Shown: positions 10,594-19,968, counted from the first letter of the stretch. The stretch is DNA of 64,000 bases from a bacterium (GCA_021799575.1 JAJZAD010000003.1:1-64000), one strand, 5' to 3'. Numbers and translations: made by a program. The notes: generated by a model from the letters alone, not told the origin.

Positions 10594-10668
10594 ATACGGA
10601 AGCTTAACATAACTTCTCTTAACTTGGGCTTGTACTTTTAGCCTAATTTAGGTTGTAGGCTTCCGTAT
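10594..10668 (-). terminator. candidate terminator/3' structure downstream of rplL
   Basis: Perfect 10-bp inverted repeat ATACGGAAGC/GCTTCCGTAT followed on the minus strand by TTTTATCC; 55-nt interior with additional self-complementarity. Confidence 0.4.
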
Positions 10669-10690
10669 TCATTAGTTTTTTACCGGATTT

Positions 10691-11074
10691 TTAGTTCAGA
10701 TCGACAGTTGCTCCGGCCTCTTCAAGTTTCTTTTTGGCAGCCTCGGCCTCTTCTGTCTTGACTTTCTCAAGTATCGGCTTGGGGGCGGTATCAACTAAAG
10801 CTTTGGCTTCACCCAGCCCTAAATTGGTGATTTCCTTTACCGCCTTAATTACTGCTACTTTTTGCGAACCGGGATCTTTCAGAATTACGTCGTATTCACT
10901 TTTAACTGCCTCTTCCGGGGCAGTTTGTTCAGCACCTGCTACTGGAGCTGCAACAGCTACAGCTGCGGCTGCCGGCTCGATACCGTATTTTTCTTTTAGC
11001 GTATTACTTAGTTCATTTACTTCTAGAACTGTTAATCCTACCAGTTCTTCGGCTATTTTTTCAATATTTGCCAT
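10691..11074 (-). CDS. rplL: 50S ribosomal protein L7/L12
   Basis: Ala-rich hinge and [42 protein letters not shown]. Confidence 0.97.
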   Translation of the reverse strand: MANIEKIAEELVGLTVLEVNELSNTLKEKYGIEPAAAAVAVAAPVAGAEQTAPEEAVKSEYDVILKDPGSQKVAVIKAVKEITNLGLGEAKALVDTAPKPILEKVKTEEAEAAKKKLEEAGATVDLN

Positions 11075-11096
11075 TGGCTTCCTCCTTAAATTATAT

Positions 11097-11618
11097 TTAT
11101 GCTGCTTTTGCTTTCAAACCGGAAATAATATTTGTTAGGTTGCCGTTCGTAGCAGCAACGATTGAACGAATTGGTGACTGGAGTAGAGCTATTACTGAGC
11201 CGATTAGTACAGGTTTGTTTGGTAAATCGGCCAGTGTTTTAACCTGTTCGGCATCTAACCATTTGCCTTCAGTGGTAATGGCACCTACAAATTCGACTAT
11301 CGGTTTTTGCTTTGCGAAAGTGGCGATACTTTGTGCCGGAGCCACCTCGTCTTCCGGATTGAAAGCATATATAAGCATACCTTGCAATTGACTTAAGTCC
11401 AGGTTTTTATATTGTTCTAAGTGTTTGATCGATTGCATGACTAGCCGGTTTTTAACTACTTTGATGGTTGTATTACCGGTTTTAGCCTGAGACCTTAAGG
11501 TCTGCATATCTTTAACCGACATTCCCTGATATCTGGCAATGACGGTAAGCTTAGATGTTTTCAGCAGTTGCTCTACGTTTTCAACTACCTGCTCTTTTTT
11601 CGATCTTGATAAAGGCAT
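11097..11618 (-). CDS. rplJ: 50S ribosomal protein L10 (internal start [10 protein letters not shown] preferred over the 11663 ORF start)
   Basis: L10 N-terminal pattern; Shine-Dalgarno-like AAGGAAG just upstream of 11618. Confidence 0.93.
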   Translation of the reverse strand: MPLSRSKKEQVVENVEQLLKTSKLTVIARYQGMSVKDMQTLRSQAKTGNTTIKVVKNRLVMQSIKHLEQYKNLDLSQLQGMLIYAFNPEDEVAPAQSIATFAKQKPIVEFVGAITTEGKWLDAEQVKTLADLPNKPVLIGSVIALLQSPIRSIVAATNGNLTNIISGLKAKAA

Positions 11619-11818
11619 GTTGCTTCCTTGAAATGTCTTTAGAAAGTAATTCGTTAAAAACAAATGGTATCGACCGGACCATTTGCGACTTTGACAGCTG
11701 CCTATAAAAAAGTCTTTTCGCGTCTATTAAGACCAAAGACTGTTTTACTTTATCGAGTGACATACACCTCGGCGACATTATTAAGTGCGAAACACCGTCG
11801 CTGTCTTTGGCAACTTGA
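11619..11818 (-). promoter_or_regulatory. ribosomal protein L10 leader (mRNA autoregulatory element)
   Basis: Minus-strand 5' UTR containing CCAAAGACAGCGACGGTG...GTCGCCGAGGTGTATGTC, resembling the L10 leader family and located directly upstream of rplJ. Confidence 0.75.
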
Positions 11819-11824
11819 GTAGAA

Positions 11825-11853
11825 ATTATACCAGACTACAGATCATTACGCAA
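11825..11853 (-). promoter_or_regulatory. rplJL promoter: TTGCGT-17 bp-TATAAT
   Basis: Minus strand reads TTGCGTAATGATCTGTAGTCTGGTATAAT; correct spacing, immediately upstream of the L10 leader; its -35 lies inside the 3' end of the 76-aa CDS. Confidence 0.65.
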
Positions 11854-12066
11854 AGGTTGAATAGTTCGGCTTAATATTTCTTCGGCAATTGTTAACCCCG
11901 CCAGTTCACGGTTATTTTTTTGATATTCAGATTCGGCTTGTTCGATAATGGCTTTAGGGGCTGCCGGCGGATCTTCCGGTAAGGGTAGTGACTCAAAATC
12001 ATTCCTAGGATAATATCCGTAGTACCGGTATCCTCTAGCTATAGCATCTGCCGAGTCGTGGGACAT
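11836..12066 (-). CDS. hypothetical 76 aa protein
   Basis: ORF with AAGGAG Shine-Dalgarno just upstream of ATG. Confidence 0.6.
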   Translation of the reverse strand: MSHDSADAIARGYRYYGYYPRNDFESLPLPEDPPAAPKAIIEQAESEYQKNNRELAGLTIAEEILSRTIQPLRNDL

Positions 12067-12094
12067 ATGTTTCTCCTTGATTAATAATTAAAAT

Positions 12095-12194
12095 AGGCTT
12101 CTTGGTTGAAGCCTTTCTGACTGTTTTCGGACGTGGATTTCGTTTTTAGCAAACGAGGGCTTCAACCACTGGCGAGTCCAGTCCGCTACGGACT
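12095..12194 (-). promoter_or_regulatory. structured leader with mutually exclusive hairpins upstream of the 76-aa CDS
   Basis: AGGCTTC/GAAGCCT hairpin next to the RBS competes with GGTTGAAGCC/GGCTTCAACC (12104-12113 vs 12158-12167); third hairpin AGTCCG-CTA-CGGACT at 12180-12194. Confidence 0.5.
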
Positions 12195-12342
12195 AGAATG
12201 AACAACATTTCTTCATTTCGCCTAAGGTTCAAGCACATAGGCAATTGTTTACTATAAAACCTGGTATGTAGTCAAATATTTTTTAACTTCATGAAGGCAT
12301 TTTTGTCTTCTAAGTTGACAAAATGTGGTATAAACAATCTAT

Positions 12343-12636
12343 ATGGATCATGAATACGACTGGCAAAATGATGGAGGTATATTTATTCCGGAAAATGATT
12401 CCGGTCATGCTCTAGCCGAAGAGATTGATGACATTTTTCGGCATACGGGTTCTTCTCTCGAACAATACATGAAGAGGTATTATCCTGATCCGAAAATGGA
12501 TATTGTGCCATCTAAACTTAGTCTTAAAGAAAAGTTTGCTCTGGGGGCCTTTATAGGGGTTGCTGCCGTAGGAGGAGTTACCGGATTTTTCTATATCGCC
12601 AGCCAATTCATGGAATCCGTTAAGTATACACACTAG
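12343..12636 (+). CDS. hypothetical single-TM protein, 97 aa
   Basis: ORF with hydrophobic segment FALGAFIGVAAVGGVTGFFYIA near the C-terminus. Confidence 0.6.
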   Translation: MDHEYDWQNDGGIFIPENDSGHALAEEIDDIFRHTGSSLEQYMKRYYPDPKMDIVPSKLSLKEKFALGAFIGVAAVGGVTGFFYIASQFMESVKYTH

Positions 12637-12837
12637 GTTAGACAAGAGTTATACAAGGTATTTTTACGTGTTTATAGCGTTATGATTAATAATCGGCTGG
12701 TATGTTCGTAAGACTTTTACTGCTTTTTTTTAAGCTTAATTCGCTTACCAGTTGTTCAAAAATATAGATCAGTGTTTATTTGACTACTTGACAGTATAGT
12801 TGCATAGGCGTAATGTTAATTTCGGTTTTTAAAAAAA

Positions 12838-13278
12838 ATGAGTATCAGTGTCGAAAATAGGTTAGGAGTGAAGCCAGCTAATGGTGTGGAAACACCTATT
12901 GCTATGGTATCTCTTGAAGAGCAGATCATAAAGCATTTAGGCTGGTTGTTTCAAGAGCGTTTAACTCACATACCCACCTTAAATGTTGGATTAAAAACGG
13001 TTGAGCAAGGCATAAGAGACGAAGCCGTGAAGAGAGTGCTTAAGGAGTTAGGAATAGAAGAAGTTCCTGATTCTTACCATCCCAATTATGTTCGGTATGG
13101 AGATATTGAGTATTACAAAAAGTTTGATGAAAGCGCAACCATGCCTCAGTGTGAACCGTTACTTGTGCTGGATAGTTCCGGAAATGACACTGGAATTACC
13201 ACTAACATAGGTTGCTCATATGTGCTCGGACCTCGAAAAACCGATATCTATGGTGTAACCTTTCATATCCTTCAGTAA
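12838..13278 (+). CDS. hypothetical protein, 146 aa
   Basis: ORF with no competing ORF on the other strand. Confidence 0.55.
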   Translation: MSISVENRLGVKPANGVETPIAMVSLEEQIIKHLGWLFQERLTHIPTLNVGLKTVEQGIRDEAVKRVLKELGIEEVPDSYHPNYVRYGDIEYYKKFDESATMPQCEPLLVLDSSGNDTGITTNIGCSYVLGPRKTDIYGVTFHILQ

Positions 13279-13314
13279 AACAGTGGCGGCTTGGTCTACT
13301 GACCACGCTATCGT

Positions 13315-15666
13315 TTAACTATCTGAGGCTTGTTTGGCTAGTTTTGCCATTTTAAATTGAGTGTATTTTTCGGCTGCTAATCTGTTTAATTCCGGATCTT
13401 CATCCTTGTTAATAAATATCATACCTGCCGCCAATAACGGATGTACCTCTGAAACTTTATCGTGCATTGCCTGAACCAGTTTCCTATAACCCGGATGTCC
13501 TTGCGGGCTGGTTCTGAGCTCGTGAAGATGATAAGCCTCTCTGGCGTTATAGGTTACTTTCCAGCGTAAACGATGACCTAGCAAGGTAGCATACTGGGCT
13601 TCGTTTTCGTATCCGGCTGCCTGTAATTCGCTATATAATTTAACGGATATATCAAAAGCCTGTTCAAATTGTTCGCTAAGGCCCGCTTCATCAACTAACT
13701 TAGGTATTTCGTATCCGTAGCGCGGGTTCAGTTTTTGCCAGACTAAATCGTCAACCATTCGGTGTCGTTGTAAATCTCTAAAAATACCGTAATCGCAAAT
13801 TAGATCCCAACTGTAATGAACTTTTTCCAAGGCTCTTCCCGGTCGATGCCGCCGATTCAGCCTTTCTCCCAAATAAGTCGTTACGACTTTAGTTTTCTGC
13901 TCGAAAGTCCATTTAGCCAGTATATCTCTGATTGATGCAAGCGGTAGATTGCTGTACTCATAAAGCATATCGGCGACAATATCCAGTTCGTTTCTAGGCC
14001 AAAAGTCTACAAGTGCTACGCTTTCGGTTTGGCTTGGAGCGATTGTTTTATTAATTGTCTTATCTGCGAGTAGCTGCATTGCTTTCTGGTTGTTGGCCTT
14101 GTAAGCCACAAATGCACCGCCACGCTCGGGTTTATCTGCCCGTTCTAGGAACATTGGCATTATTTTACGTGCCTCGTTGAGGAGTTTTTGTCCTGTTTCT
14201 CTGGCTTCGGACATCGGATCGGCTAATAAATGCATGATCATAGATTCTAGAGCCTGAGCCGAGGCGAAAATACCGACAGTTGAAGTGGTACAGACAGGTA
14301 AAATCGAACGGGCTGCATCACAGGCCTGAGCCTTGACTGCCGATCGAAAAGCGGCGTCACGTTCGTTTTTATTCACTTTGCTGGTAGCTTCAATGTAACT
14401 TGTTAATTTGTGCACCATGTCAGAGTAAATATCGAATATTTTATCCATAGACCTTACATACTTACGTTTGAGGGTTGATTCTAAATCCCGAGGTGTAAAA
14501 TACCGATAATGATTATGTTCATCTTTCTTATCGAAATAAATGTAGCGAGTTGATTGTTCCAGATATGCTGCGAGCCTTCCCCACTCTAACTTTTTAGTTA
14601 GTAAGTTCGAAGCATCTTCTACTACCATATGTATGCCTGTTAGTTGTTGCACCGAATCATCTCCATAAGCAGTAATAACCCGTTTCAACAAGTCTGCATC
14701 CCGTCCCGCTTGGGTGACATTGGCAAATTCATCAAGCAGAGTAACGCGCATGTCGTCACCGCGTCTAGAAAGCCTAGCCATGGCTGCTGCTACCGTTACC
14801 GGGGACAGATTATTATAAAAAGCATAAACGTTTGAATCCAGACTTGTAACATAGGACTTGAGTAACAACTTACCCCGTTCGGTAATTGCATAGCCTTTAT
14901 CTTGCTTGACGACCAGTAGCTCGGGATCGATGTACTGTTGTGGCGAGGCTTTGGTTGTTAAAGGCGGCTCAATACTTGTACTCGTGTCCGGGATAGAGCT
15001 TCTCCTTATCTCGGTTTTGGTGCTGTCCTGTAGCGAAGTCCTCTCAGCCATTGTTTTAACTACGATCGGCCAAATTCTCTGGGTTACTTCTTCCTTTGAA
15101 CCGTTCGCAACAACAACAGGGAAACCGCGTTGGTTGGCCTCCCAGAGATAACCGGCTCTTACTCTTTCTAAAAATTCGGCATCTAAATTATCGAATCGCT
15201 CACCTTGATTAATTTTTTGCTTGCGCTCCAATAGGGTCTGGACCGGCGCGTCCAATACTATCGTGAGATCCGGTTCGATACCGTTAACCGCAAAGTTGAT
15301 AATCCGGTTAATGGTTTCATAGTCAGGTACATCTCCCCTGCCATAATACTGGACCGCCAAGGTTGTTAAATAGCTACGGTCGACTATACAATAAATGCCT
15401 TTTTCCGTGCTGTTTTTTATCACCTGTAGTGACTGAGCACGCGCTGCGTTGTACAGTAACACTTCAGTGATGGTGTTAATCGGATAGTTCGGGTCCTGTG
15501 TCAGATGACGAATAGCTCTAGCCGTAAGGTCACTTTGCGAATCTGGTTCACGAAGTGTTTTGACGGCCAAACCGGCAGACTGTAACCGTTTAGCCAATTC
15601 CGAAACTTGAGTCGTCTTACCGACGCCTTCCGGGCCTTCGATTACAATATATTTGCCCTTAATCAT
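13315..15666 (-). CDS. thymidylate kinase fused to tandem ThyX-like (FAD-dependent thymidylate synthase) domains
   Basis: N-term IEGPEGVGKTTQ and DRSYLTTLAVQYYG (Tmk); ThyX-like segment 1 with EWGRLAAYLEQSTRY and segment 2 with LQRHRMVDDLVWQKLNPRY. Confidence 0.85.
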   Translation of the reverse strand: MIKGKYIVIEGPEGVGKTTQVSELAKRLQSAGLAVKTLREPDSQSDLTARAIRHLTQDPNYPINTITEVLLYNAARAQSLQVIKNSTEKGIYCIVDRSYLTTLAVQYYGRGDVPDYETINRIINFAVNGIEPDLTIVLDAPVQTLLERKQKINQGERFDNLDAEFLERVRAGYLWEANQRGFPVVVANGSKEEVTQRIWPIVVKTMAERTSLQDSTKTEIRRSSIPDTSTSIEPPLTTKASPQQYIDPELLVVKQDKGYAITERGKLLLKSYVTSLDSNVYAFYNNLSPVTVAAAMARLSRRGDDMRVTLLDEFANVTQAGRDADLLKRVITAYGDDSVQQLTGIHMVVEDASNLLTKKLEWGRLAAYLEQSTRYIYFDKKDEHNHYRYFTPRDLESTLKRKYVRSMDKIFDIYSDMVHKLTSYIEATSKVNKNERDAAFRSAVKAQACDAARSILPVCTTSTVGIFASAQALESMIMHLLADPMSEARETGQKLLNEARKIMPMFLERADKPERGGAFVAYKANNQKAMQLLADKTINKTIAPSQTESVALVDFWPRNELDIVADMLYEYSNLPLASIRDILAKWTFEQKTKVVTTYLGERLNRRHRPGRALEKVHYSWDLICDYGIFRDLQRHRMVDDLVWQKLNPRYGYEIPKLVDEAGLSEQFEQAFDISVKLYSELQAAGYENEAQYATLLGHRLRWKVTYNAREAYHLHELRTSPQGHPGYRKLVQAMHDKVSEVHPLLAAGMIFINKDEDPELNRLAAEKYTQFKMAKLAKQASDS

Positions 15667-16372
15667 ACGGCATACCTTCTATTGGTGTAGGCATAGATCT
15701 TTCGTCTTTGTAGGCTTTAGGTAGCAGCATGTCCGGTGACCAGGTTCTAACAATCGTTTCCAGGTCAGAACCCTGCTGGTATTTACCGCTAAAACCGTTA
15801 TTTCTACCTTCCCCGTAACTGCCTTCTACTGGGCCTGTTTCCAAGAATACAGCCTGGGCTATTCTTTCCCCGACCGGTAATAGTATTGTTTCGCGTTGAT
15901 TCAAGTTGTAGATCTCTAAAGTTAGCCGGTTAATGTATCCCGGATCTACCCAACCGGCATCAAAACATACCGCTACACCGTTGCGTCCCCAACTAGACCG
16001 GGATTTTAGTTCGTAGGCACCAGGAGGCAAAATACCGAAAAATTCGTGTGTGTGAGCTAAAATGCGTTCGCCGGGTTTTAAAGCGATTACAGGGTGTTCC
16101 AACGGAATATTATTCAGGGGCTGGAAACCGTTTTGCTTGATCCATTGGGACTGGCTGCTGGCTTTATATGGTCCGTCAAAATAACGCTCCACGTCTTCCT
16201 TGTCAAAGGGGTTGTATATTGTGCGCTCATTCATACGCTCAATGCGATAATAATAATAACCTAGAGTTACGTCTAAACTGGCGTGGGCAATGTGTTTCGG
16301 GTTAAACGGCACACAAATAATATGCCCGTTCGTAATCGCATCTCGTATTTGGGTGTTACTGTAGACTCCCAA
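15659..16372 (-). CDS. dcd: dCTP deaminase / dUTPase-family protein
   Basis: ELKSRSSWGRNGVAV, DPGYINRLTLEIYNLN, GERIAQAVF. Confidence 0.9.
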   Translation of the reverse strand: MGVYSNTQIRDAITNGHIICVPFNPKHIAHASLDVTLGYYYYRIERMNERTIYNPFDKEDVERYFDGPYKASSQSQWIKQNGFQPLNNIPLEHPVIALKPGERILAHTHEFFGILPPGAYELKSRSSWGRNGVAVCFDAGWVDPGYINRLTLEIYNLNQRETILLPVGERIAQAVFLETGPVEGSYGEGRNNGFSGKYQQGSDLETIVRTWSPDMLLPKAYKDERSMPTPIEGMPYD

Positions 16373-16504
16373 AGTATCCTCGCTTGTTTCAGGCTATTTT
16401 ACTAATTTTATTGGCAAAATAGCAAATGTAAAAACCACCACTAATGTGCCGCTCGAAAAGGCTATGACTTCGGTTATAATTAATACAAGATTTCAAAAGG
16501 TCAA

Positions 16505-18208
16505 ATGTTTAAACAATTACGGTTTCGACACAGTCACGTAGTAAGTCTCATCAGTCTTTTGGTTTTAGTGTACGGGCTGTTTATTATTGGCAGTACTTTA
16601 GTTGGACAGTTCAAAATTCATCGGCTACATTTGTTAAGTTATTTCTCCATTGACGTTCACATATTGTTTGGCTTGGGCTTTGTTTATCTGAGCCTATTGT
16701 TACTGAAACGTAAACGCAACGCATTATATCTGGCTACCGTTGCTTTTGCGGTTTTATTAGCAGATGGAATAGTGGAGATCGCATTACATCCGGCTAGCCA
16801 TAAATTAAATTTTGCCATAACTGTTAATTACATTATTTTACCGGTCATTATTACGGCTGCGTTAATTCTCTATCGCAATGAGTTTAAAGTTAAAAGCGAT
16901 TTTCAGACTTTCATGGGATCGATTAAACTAGCCGTGGTAGTAATAATTATCACACTTATGTATGGCGTTAGCGGCTTTTTATTGATGGATAAGTCTGACT
17001 TTCACCAAGAGATCGGTTTCACTAGTGCTCTACACCACACCGTCGACCAATTCGATTTAACAACTTCTCAGCCTTTGATAGCTTATACCAAGAGGGCTCA
17101 ACTGTTTTTACATTCCTTATCAATTATAAGTATCGGTTCGATTGTTTTTTTAATGATTTCTCTGGTGCAGCCGGTTAAATCCAGATTAGGTAATGATGAA
17201 GAATCACGTAAAAGGATTAATTCGCTTATGGAACGATTCGGTGCACCGAGCGAAGATTTTTTTAAACTATGGCCAAGGGATAAACATTATTTTTTTGATT
17301 CCAGTGGCAATGCCGCTCTTGCCTATAAAACCAAACGAGGCGTGGCTTTGATTCTTGCCGATCCGGTAGGTGATGAAAATTCGTTTAAGCAGTTATTGAG
17401 GGAGTTTCACGACATGTGTTGGTCCAATGACTGGCAGCCTGCCCTGATACATGTTGACGCGAAATATAAGTGGCTGTATAGAAAAAGCGGTTATCAGCTA
17501 CAGTTGATCGGTCAAGAAGCTTTTGTTAATGTAGAGCATTTTTGTAAGCAAACCCGGAATAATAAATATTTTAGAAACATCGTTAACCGCTTCGGTAAGG
17601 AAGGCTATACGTTTGAAATTCTAAATCCTCCGCATAATAAGGCCAAAGTTAATCGTTTACGCGTAATATCCGACGAATGGTTATCTAAGCCGGGCCGGAC
17701 GGAAAGAGGTTTTGTAATGGGGTATTTTAGTGAAGAGTACCTTCAAAAGTGTAGTTTGGCGGTTGTTAAAGATTCCGCCCGGAATATCCAAGCATTTTTG
17801 AATATTATCCCTTCTACTAGTTTTAATCGAAAAGAAGTGACATATGATATGCTGCGCGCTGCGAAGTCTGCTCCACCAAATGTTAACGACTTTTTGTTGC
17901 TAAGTCTCATCGATTGGACTGATGTTAAAGGTTATAAGACCCTAAATATGGGCTTATCACCGTTAATCGGTTTAGACGATTCGCAGGCGGACAACGGCCT
18001 TATCACTAGCGTGCTTAGGTTTGCCTATACGAATGGCGATAGGTTTTACTCGTTTAGTGGTCTTAAAAGGTTTAAAAGCAAATATGAACCCGAATGGGTT
18101 GATAAAATGATTGGCTTTAAGGGAGGGCTTAGAGGCTTCAGCAAAGCCATGAACGCATTACTGCCAGCCATGAGTGTCTCTTCCGGTCTAAAGCGCAAGT
18201 CGGATTGA
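16505..18208 (+). CDS. membrane protein with MprF-like C-terminal DUF2156 (aminoacyl-phosphatidylglycerol transferase-like) domain
   Basis: N-terminal TM helices then KLWPRDKHYFFDSSGNAALAYKTKRGVALILADPVGD ... GFVMGYF ... LNMGLSPLIGL. Confidence 0.8.
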   Translation: MFKQLRFRHSHVVSLISLLVLVYGLFIIGSTLVGQFKIHRLHLLSYFSIDVHILFGLGFVYLSLLLLKRKRNALYLATVAFAVLLADGIVEIALHPASHKLNFAITVNYIILPVIITAALILYRNEFKVKSDFQTFMGSIKLAVVVIIITLMYGVSGFLLMDKSDFHQEIGFTSALHHTVDQFDLTTSQPLIAYTKRAQLFLHSLSIISIGSIVFLMISLVQPVKSRLGNDEESRKRINSLMERFGAPSEDFFKLWPRDKHYFFDSSGNAALAYKTKRGVALILADPVGDENSFKQLLREFHDMCWSNDWQPALIHVDAKYKWLYRKSGYQLQLIGQEAFVNVEHFCKQTRNNKYFRNIVNRFGKEGYTFEILNPPHNKAKVNRLRVISDEWLSKPGRTERGFVMGYFSEEYLQKCSLAVVKDSARNIQAFLNIIPSTSFNRKEVTYDMLRAAKSAPPNVNDFLLLSLIDWTDVKGYKTLNMGLSPLIGLDDSQADNGLITSVLRFAYTNGDRFYSFSGLKRFKSKYEPEWVDKMIGFKGGLRGFSKAMNALLPAMSVSSGLKRKSD

Positions 18209-19081
18209 TGGCCCCATTGAAGTACTTAGGTATGCGCTTAAGACGTAGGTGCTTTTAACGGATGCCGGTTTATTAGATTTTATACTGTTTAATACGGCTG
18301 TTAAGTTGTTTAAGATTTTAGTCGGTGCGAAACTAACTTTACCGATCGGAATGTGCAAGTTGCCGCCACTATCTACGCGGTATTCGACCCTACCCGATTT
18401 AGCTTCGCTTACCGCTTTAGCTATATCGTTAGTGACCGAACCGCTTTTAGGATTAGGCATTAGACCCCTGGGGCCGAGTGCTCGTGCGTATTTTCCCAGT
18501 TTAGGCATTTGACTCGGAGTAGAAATGAGAATATCAAAACTGTAACTGCCGGCCTCAAGTTCTTTGATCACCTCGTTTTCTCCTACTAAATCGGCTCCGG
18601 CGTCAACTGCCGTTTTAGCGTCATCTCCTGATACAAACACCGCTACTCGTACTTCCTTACCACTACCTTCCGGTAACAGTACACTGTCGCGGATGTTTTG
18701 GTCTGATTGTTTTGGATCCACATTCAAATGCACATGCAATTCGACTGTAGCATCGAACTTTACGGGGTTTGTCTTACTTATCAGTTGACTGGCCTCTTTG
18801 AGCTCGTACGTTTTGGATTTATCAATCAACTTATATATGTCACGATAAGACTTCGATCGTCTTTCGAGCAATGATCGGGTTTGTTTAGGCTTAGGTATAG
18901 GCGTATTGGTGTCTTCTTTGTTCTCCAATAGTCTGGCTTTTTTAGCTTGTTTGGCTCTAGCTTCTGCTAAAGACTTTGAACTGCGTTTGCCGGCTTTTGC
19001 TACAGCCGGATTTTCATTCTTAACAGGATTTTTGGTTTCAGCGGGTTGCTGGTCCTGCTTTTGCTTACTCTTATCTGTCAT
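18188..19081 (-). CDS. rplA: 50S ribosomal protein L1 with basic N-terminal extension
   Basis: [20 protein letters not shown]-terminal [10 protein letters not shown]. Confidence 0.96.
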   Translation of the reverse strand: MTDKSKQKQDQQPAETKNPVKNENPAVAKAGKRSSKSLAEARAKQAKKARLLENKEDTNTPIPKPKQTRSLLERRSKSYRDIYKLIDKSKTYELKEASQLISKTNPVKFDATVELHVHLNVDPKQSDQNIRDSVLLPEGSGKEVRVAVFVSGDDAKTAVDAGADLVGENEVIKELEAGSYSFDILISTPSQMPKLGKYARALGPRGLMPNPKSGSVTNDIAKAVSEAKSGRVEYRVDSGGNLHIPIGKVSFAPTKILNNLTAVLNSIKSNKPASVKSTYVLSAYLSTSMGPSIRLAL

Positions 19082-19134
19082 TTCTTACCTTTCGTGGTAA
19101 TAACGGTTTTTTAGGCCTCCCACAATTTATTGAA

Positions 19135-19569
19135 TTAGCGGTCGTCTATTTCTACACCCATGCTGCGCGCCGTTCCAGCGACCATCTTTTTAACCGCTTC
19201 AATGGCGTCAGTATTCATGTCTTTGGCCTTTTCTTCGGCGATTCTGGTTAAATCGGCTTGAGATAATTTTTTGGTTATCTTTTCGCTGTTGGGCTTACCT
19301 GATCCTTTGTCGATTTTTAATGCAGCCCTAATCCGGTCGTCAGTCGGAGTTGATACGACACGGAAATTCATAGTTCTATCCTCATAGATTGTTATATGAA
19401 CTGTGACTTCAGACCCTTGGATGTCTTTCGTTTGTTCATTAAACGGGTTGATAAAATCCATCATATTTACCCCGTATTGACCAAGGATACTACCTACCGG
19501 TGGTGCTGGACTTGCTTGCCCACCCCTAAGTTTCATCTTTAAATTAGCTTTTACTGCTTTGTCTGCCAT
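19135..19569 (-). CDS. rplK: 50S ribosomal protein L11 (start at MADKAVKANLKM)
   Basis: L11 pattern KLRGGQASPAPPVGSILGQYGVNMMDF; GGGAG Shine-Dalgarno upstream. Confidence 0.96.
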   Translation of the reverse strand: MADKAVKANLKMKLRGGQASPAPPVGSILGQYGVNMMDFINPFNEQTKDIQGSEVTVHITIYEDRTMNFRVVSTPTDDRIRAALKIDKGSGKPNSEKITKKLSQADLTRIAEEKAKDMNTDAIEAVKKMVAGTARSMGVEIDDR

Positions 19570-19587
19570 AAAATCTCCCGATGTTAT

Positions 19588-19633
19588 CCGGCCAATTGAA
19601 CTAAACTTATCCCGAAGATTTTCGGGTGGCCGG
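19588..19633 (-). promoter_or_regulatory. candidate L1-binding autoregulatory hairpin in rplK-rplA leader
   Basis: Minus strand: CCGGCCA-[CCCGAA AATC TTCGGG]-AUAAGUUUAGUUCAAU-UGGCCGG, ending 18 nt before the rplK ATG. Confidence 0.5.
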
Positions 19634-19968
19634 TAGAGTTGCGTAACAGATAATAATACTAGCAAATTAAGGAGTTGTTAGCAATAGATCTTTTAAGCTG
19701 ATACGTCGTGTCTGAAAGAGTAACTTTTTAACCGGACTGACACTCTTGGTGCGGTTTGAATGTGAACACAATAAGGCACGGCAAATTGGCTTTTAGGATA
19801 TTTGTTGCAATTAACTAAAACCGTACTGAGGTAGAGTCACTGTTCGGACAGTACCCGTAAAAAGTCAATGAGACCAATCTCTTAAGCTAAACTAAACTAA
19901 TGTTACCGAAAATATAAACTATTTTATTAATCAATTTAAATAATAATTTTTGTGTAGCGCTTAAATGC

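Noticed and set aside
10734-11138. 134-aa plus-strand ORF
   Set aside because: Antisense to rplL; Ala/Ser-rich composition is a by-product of the L7/L12 hinge.
19135-19665. N-terminally extended L11 (176 aa) as a novel variant
   Set aside because: The extension MLVLLSVTQLYRPPENLRDKF... is the translated regulatory leader; the standard start MADKAVKANLKM at 19569 has a good Shine-Dalgarno.
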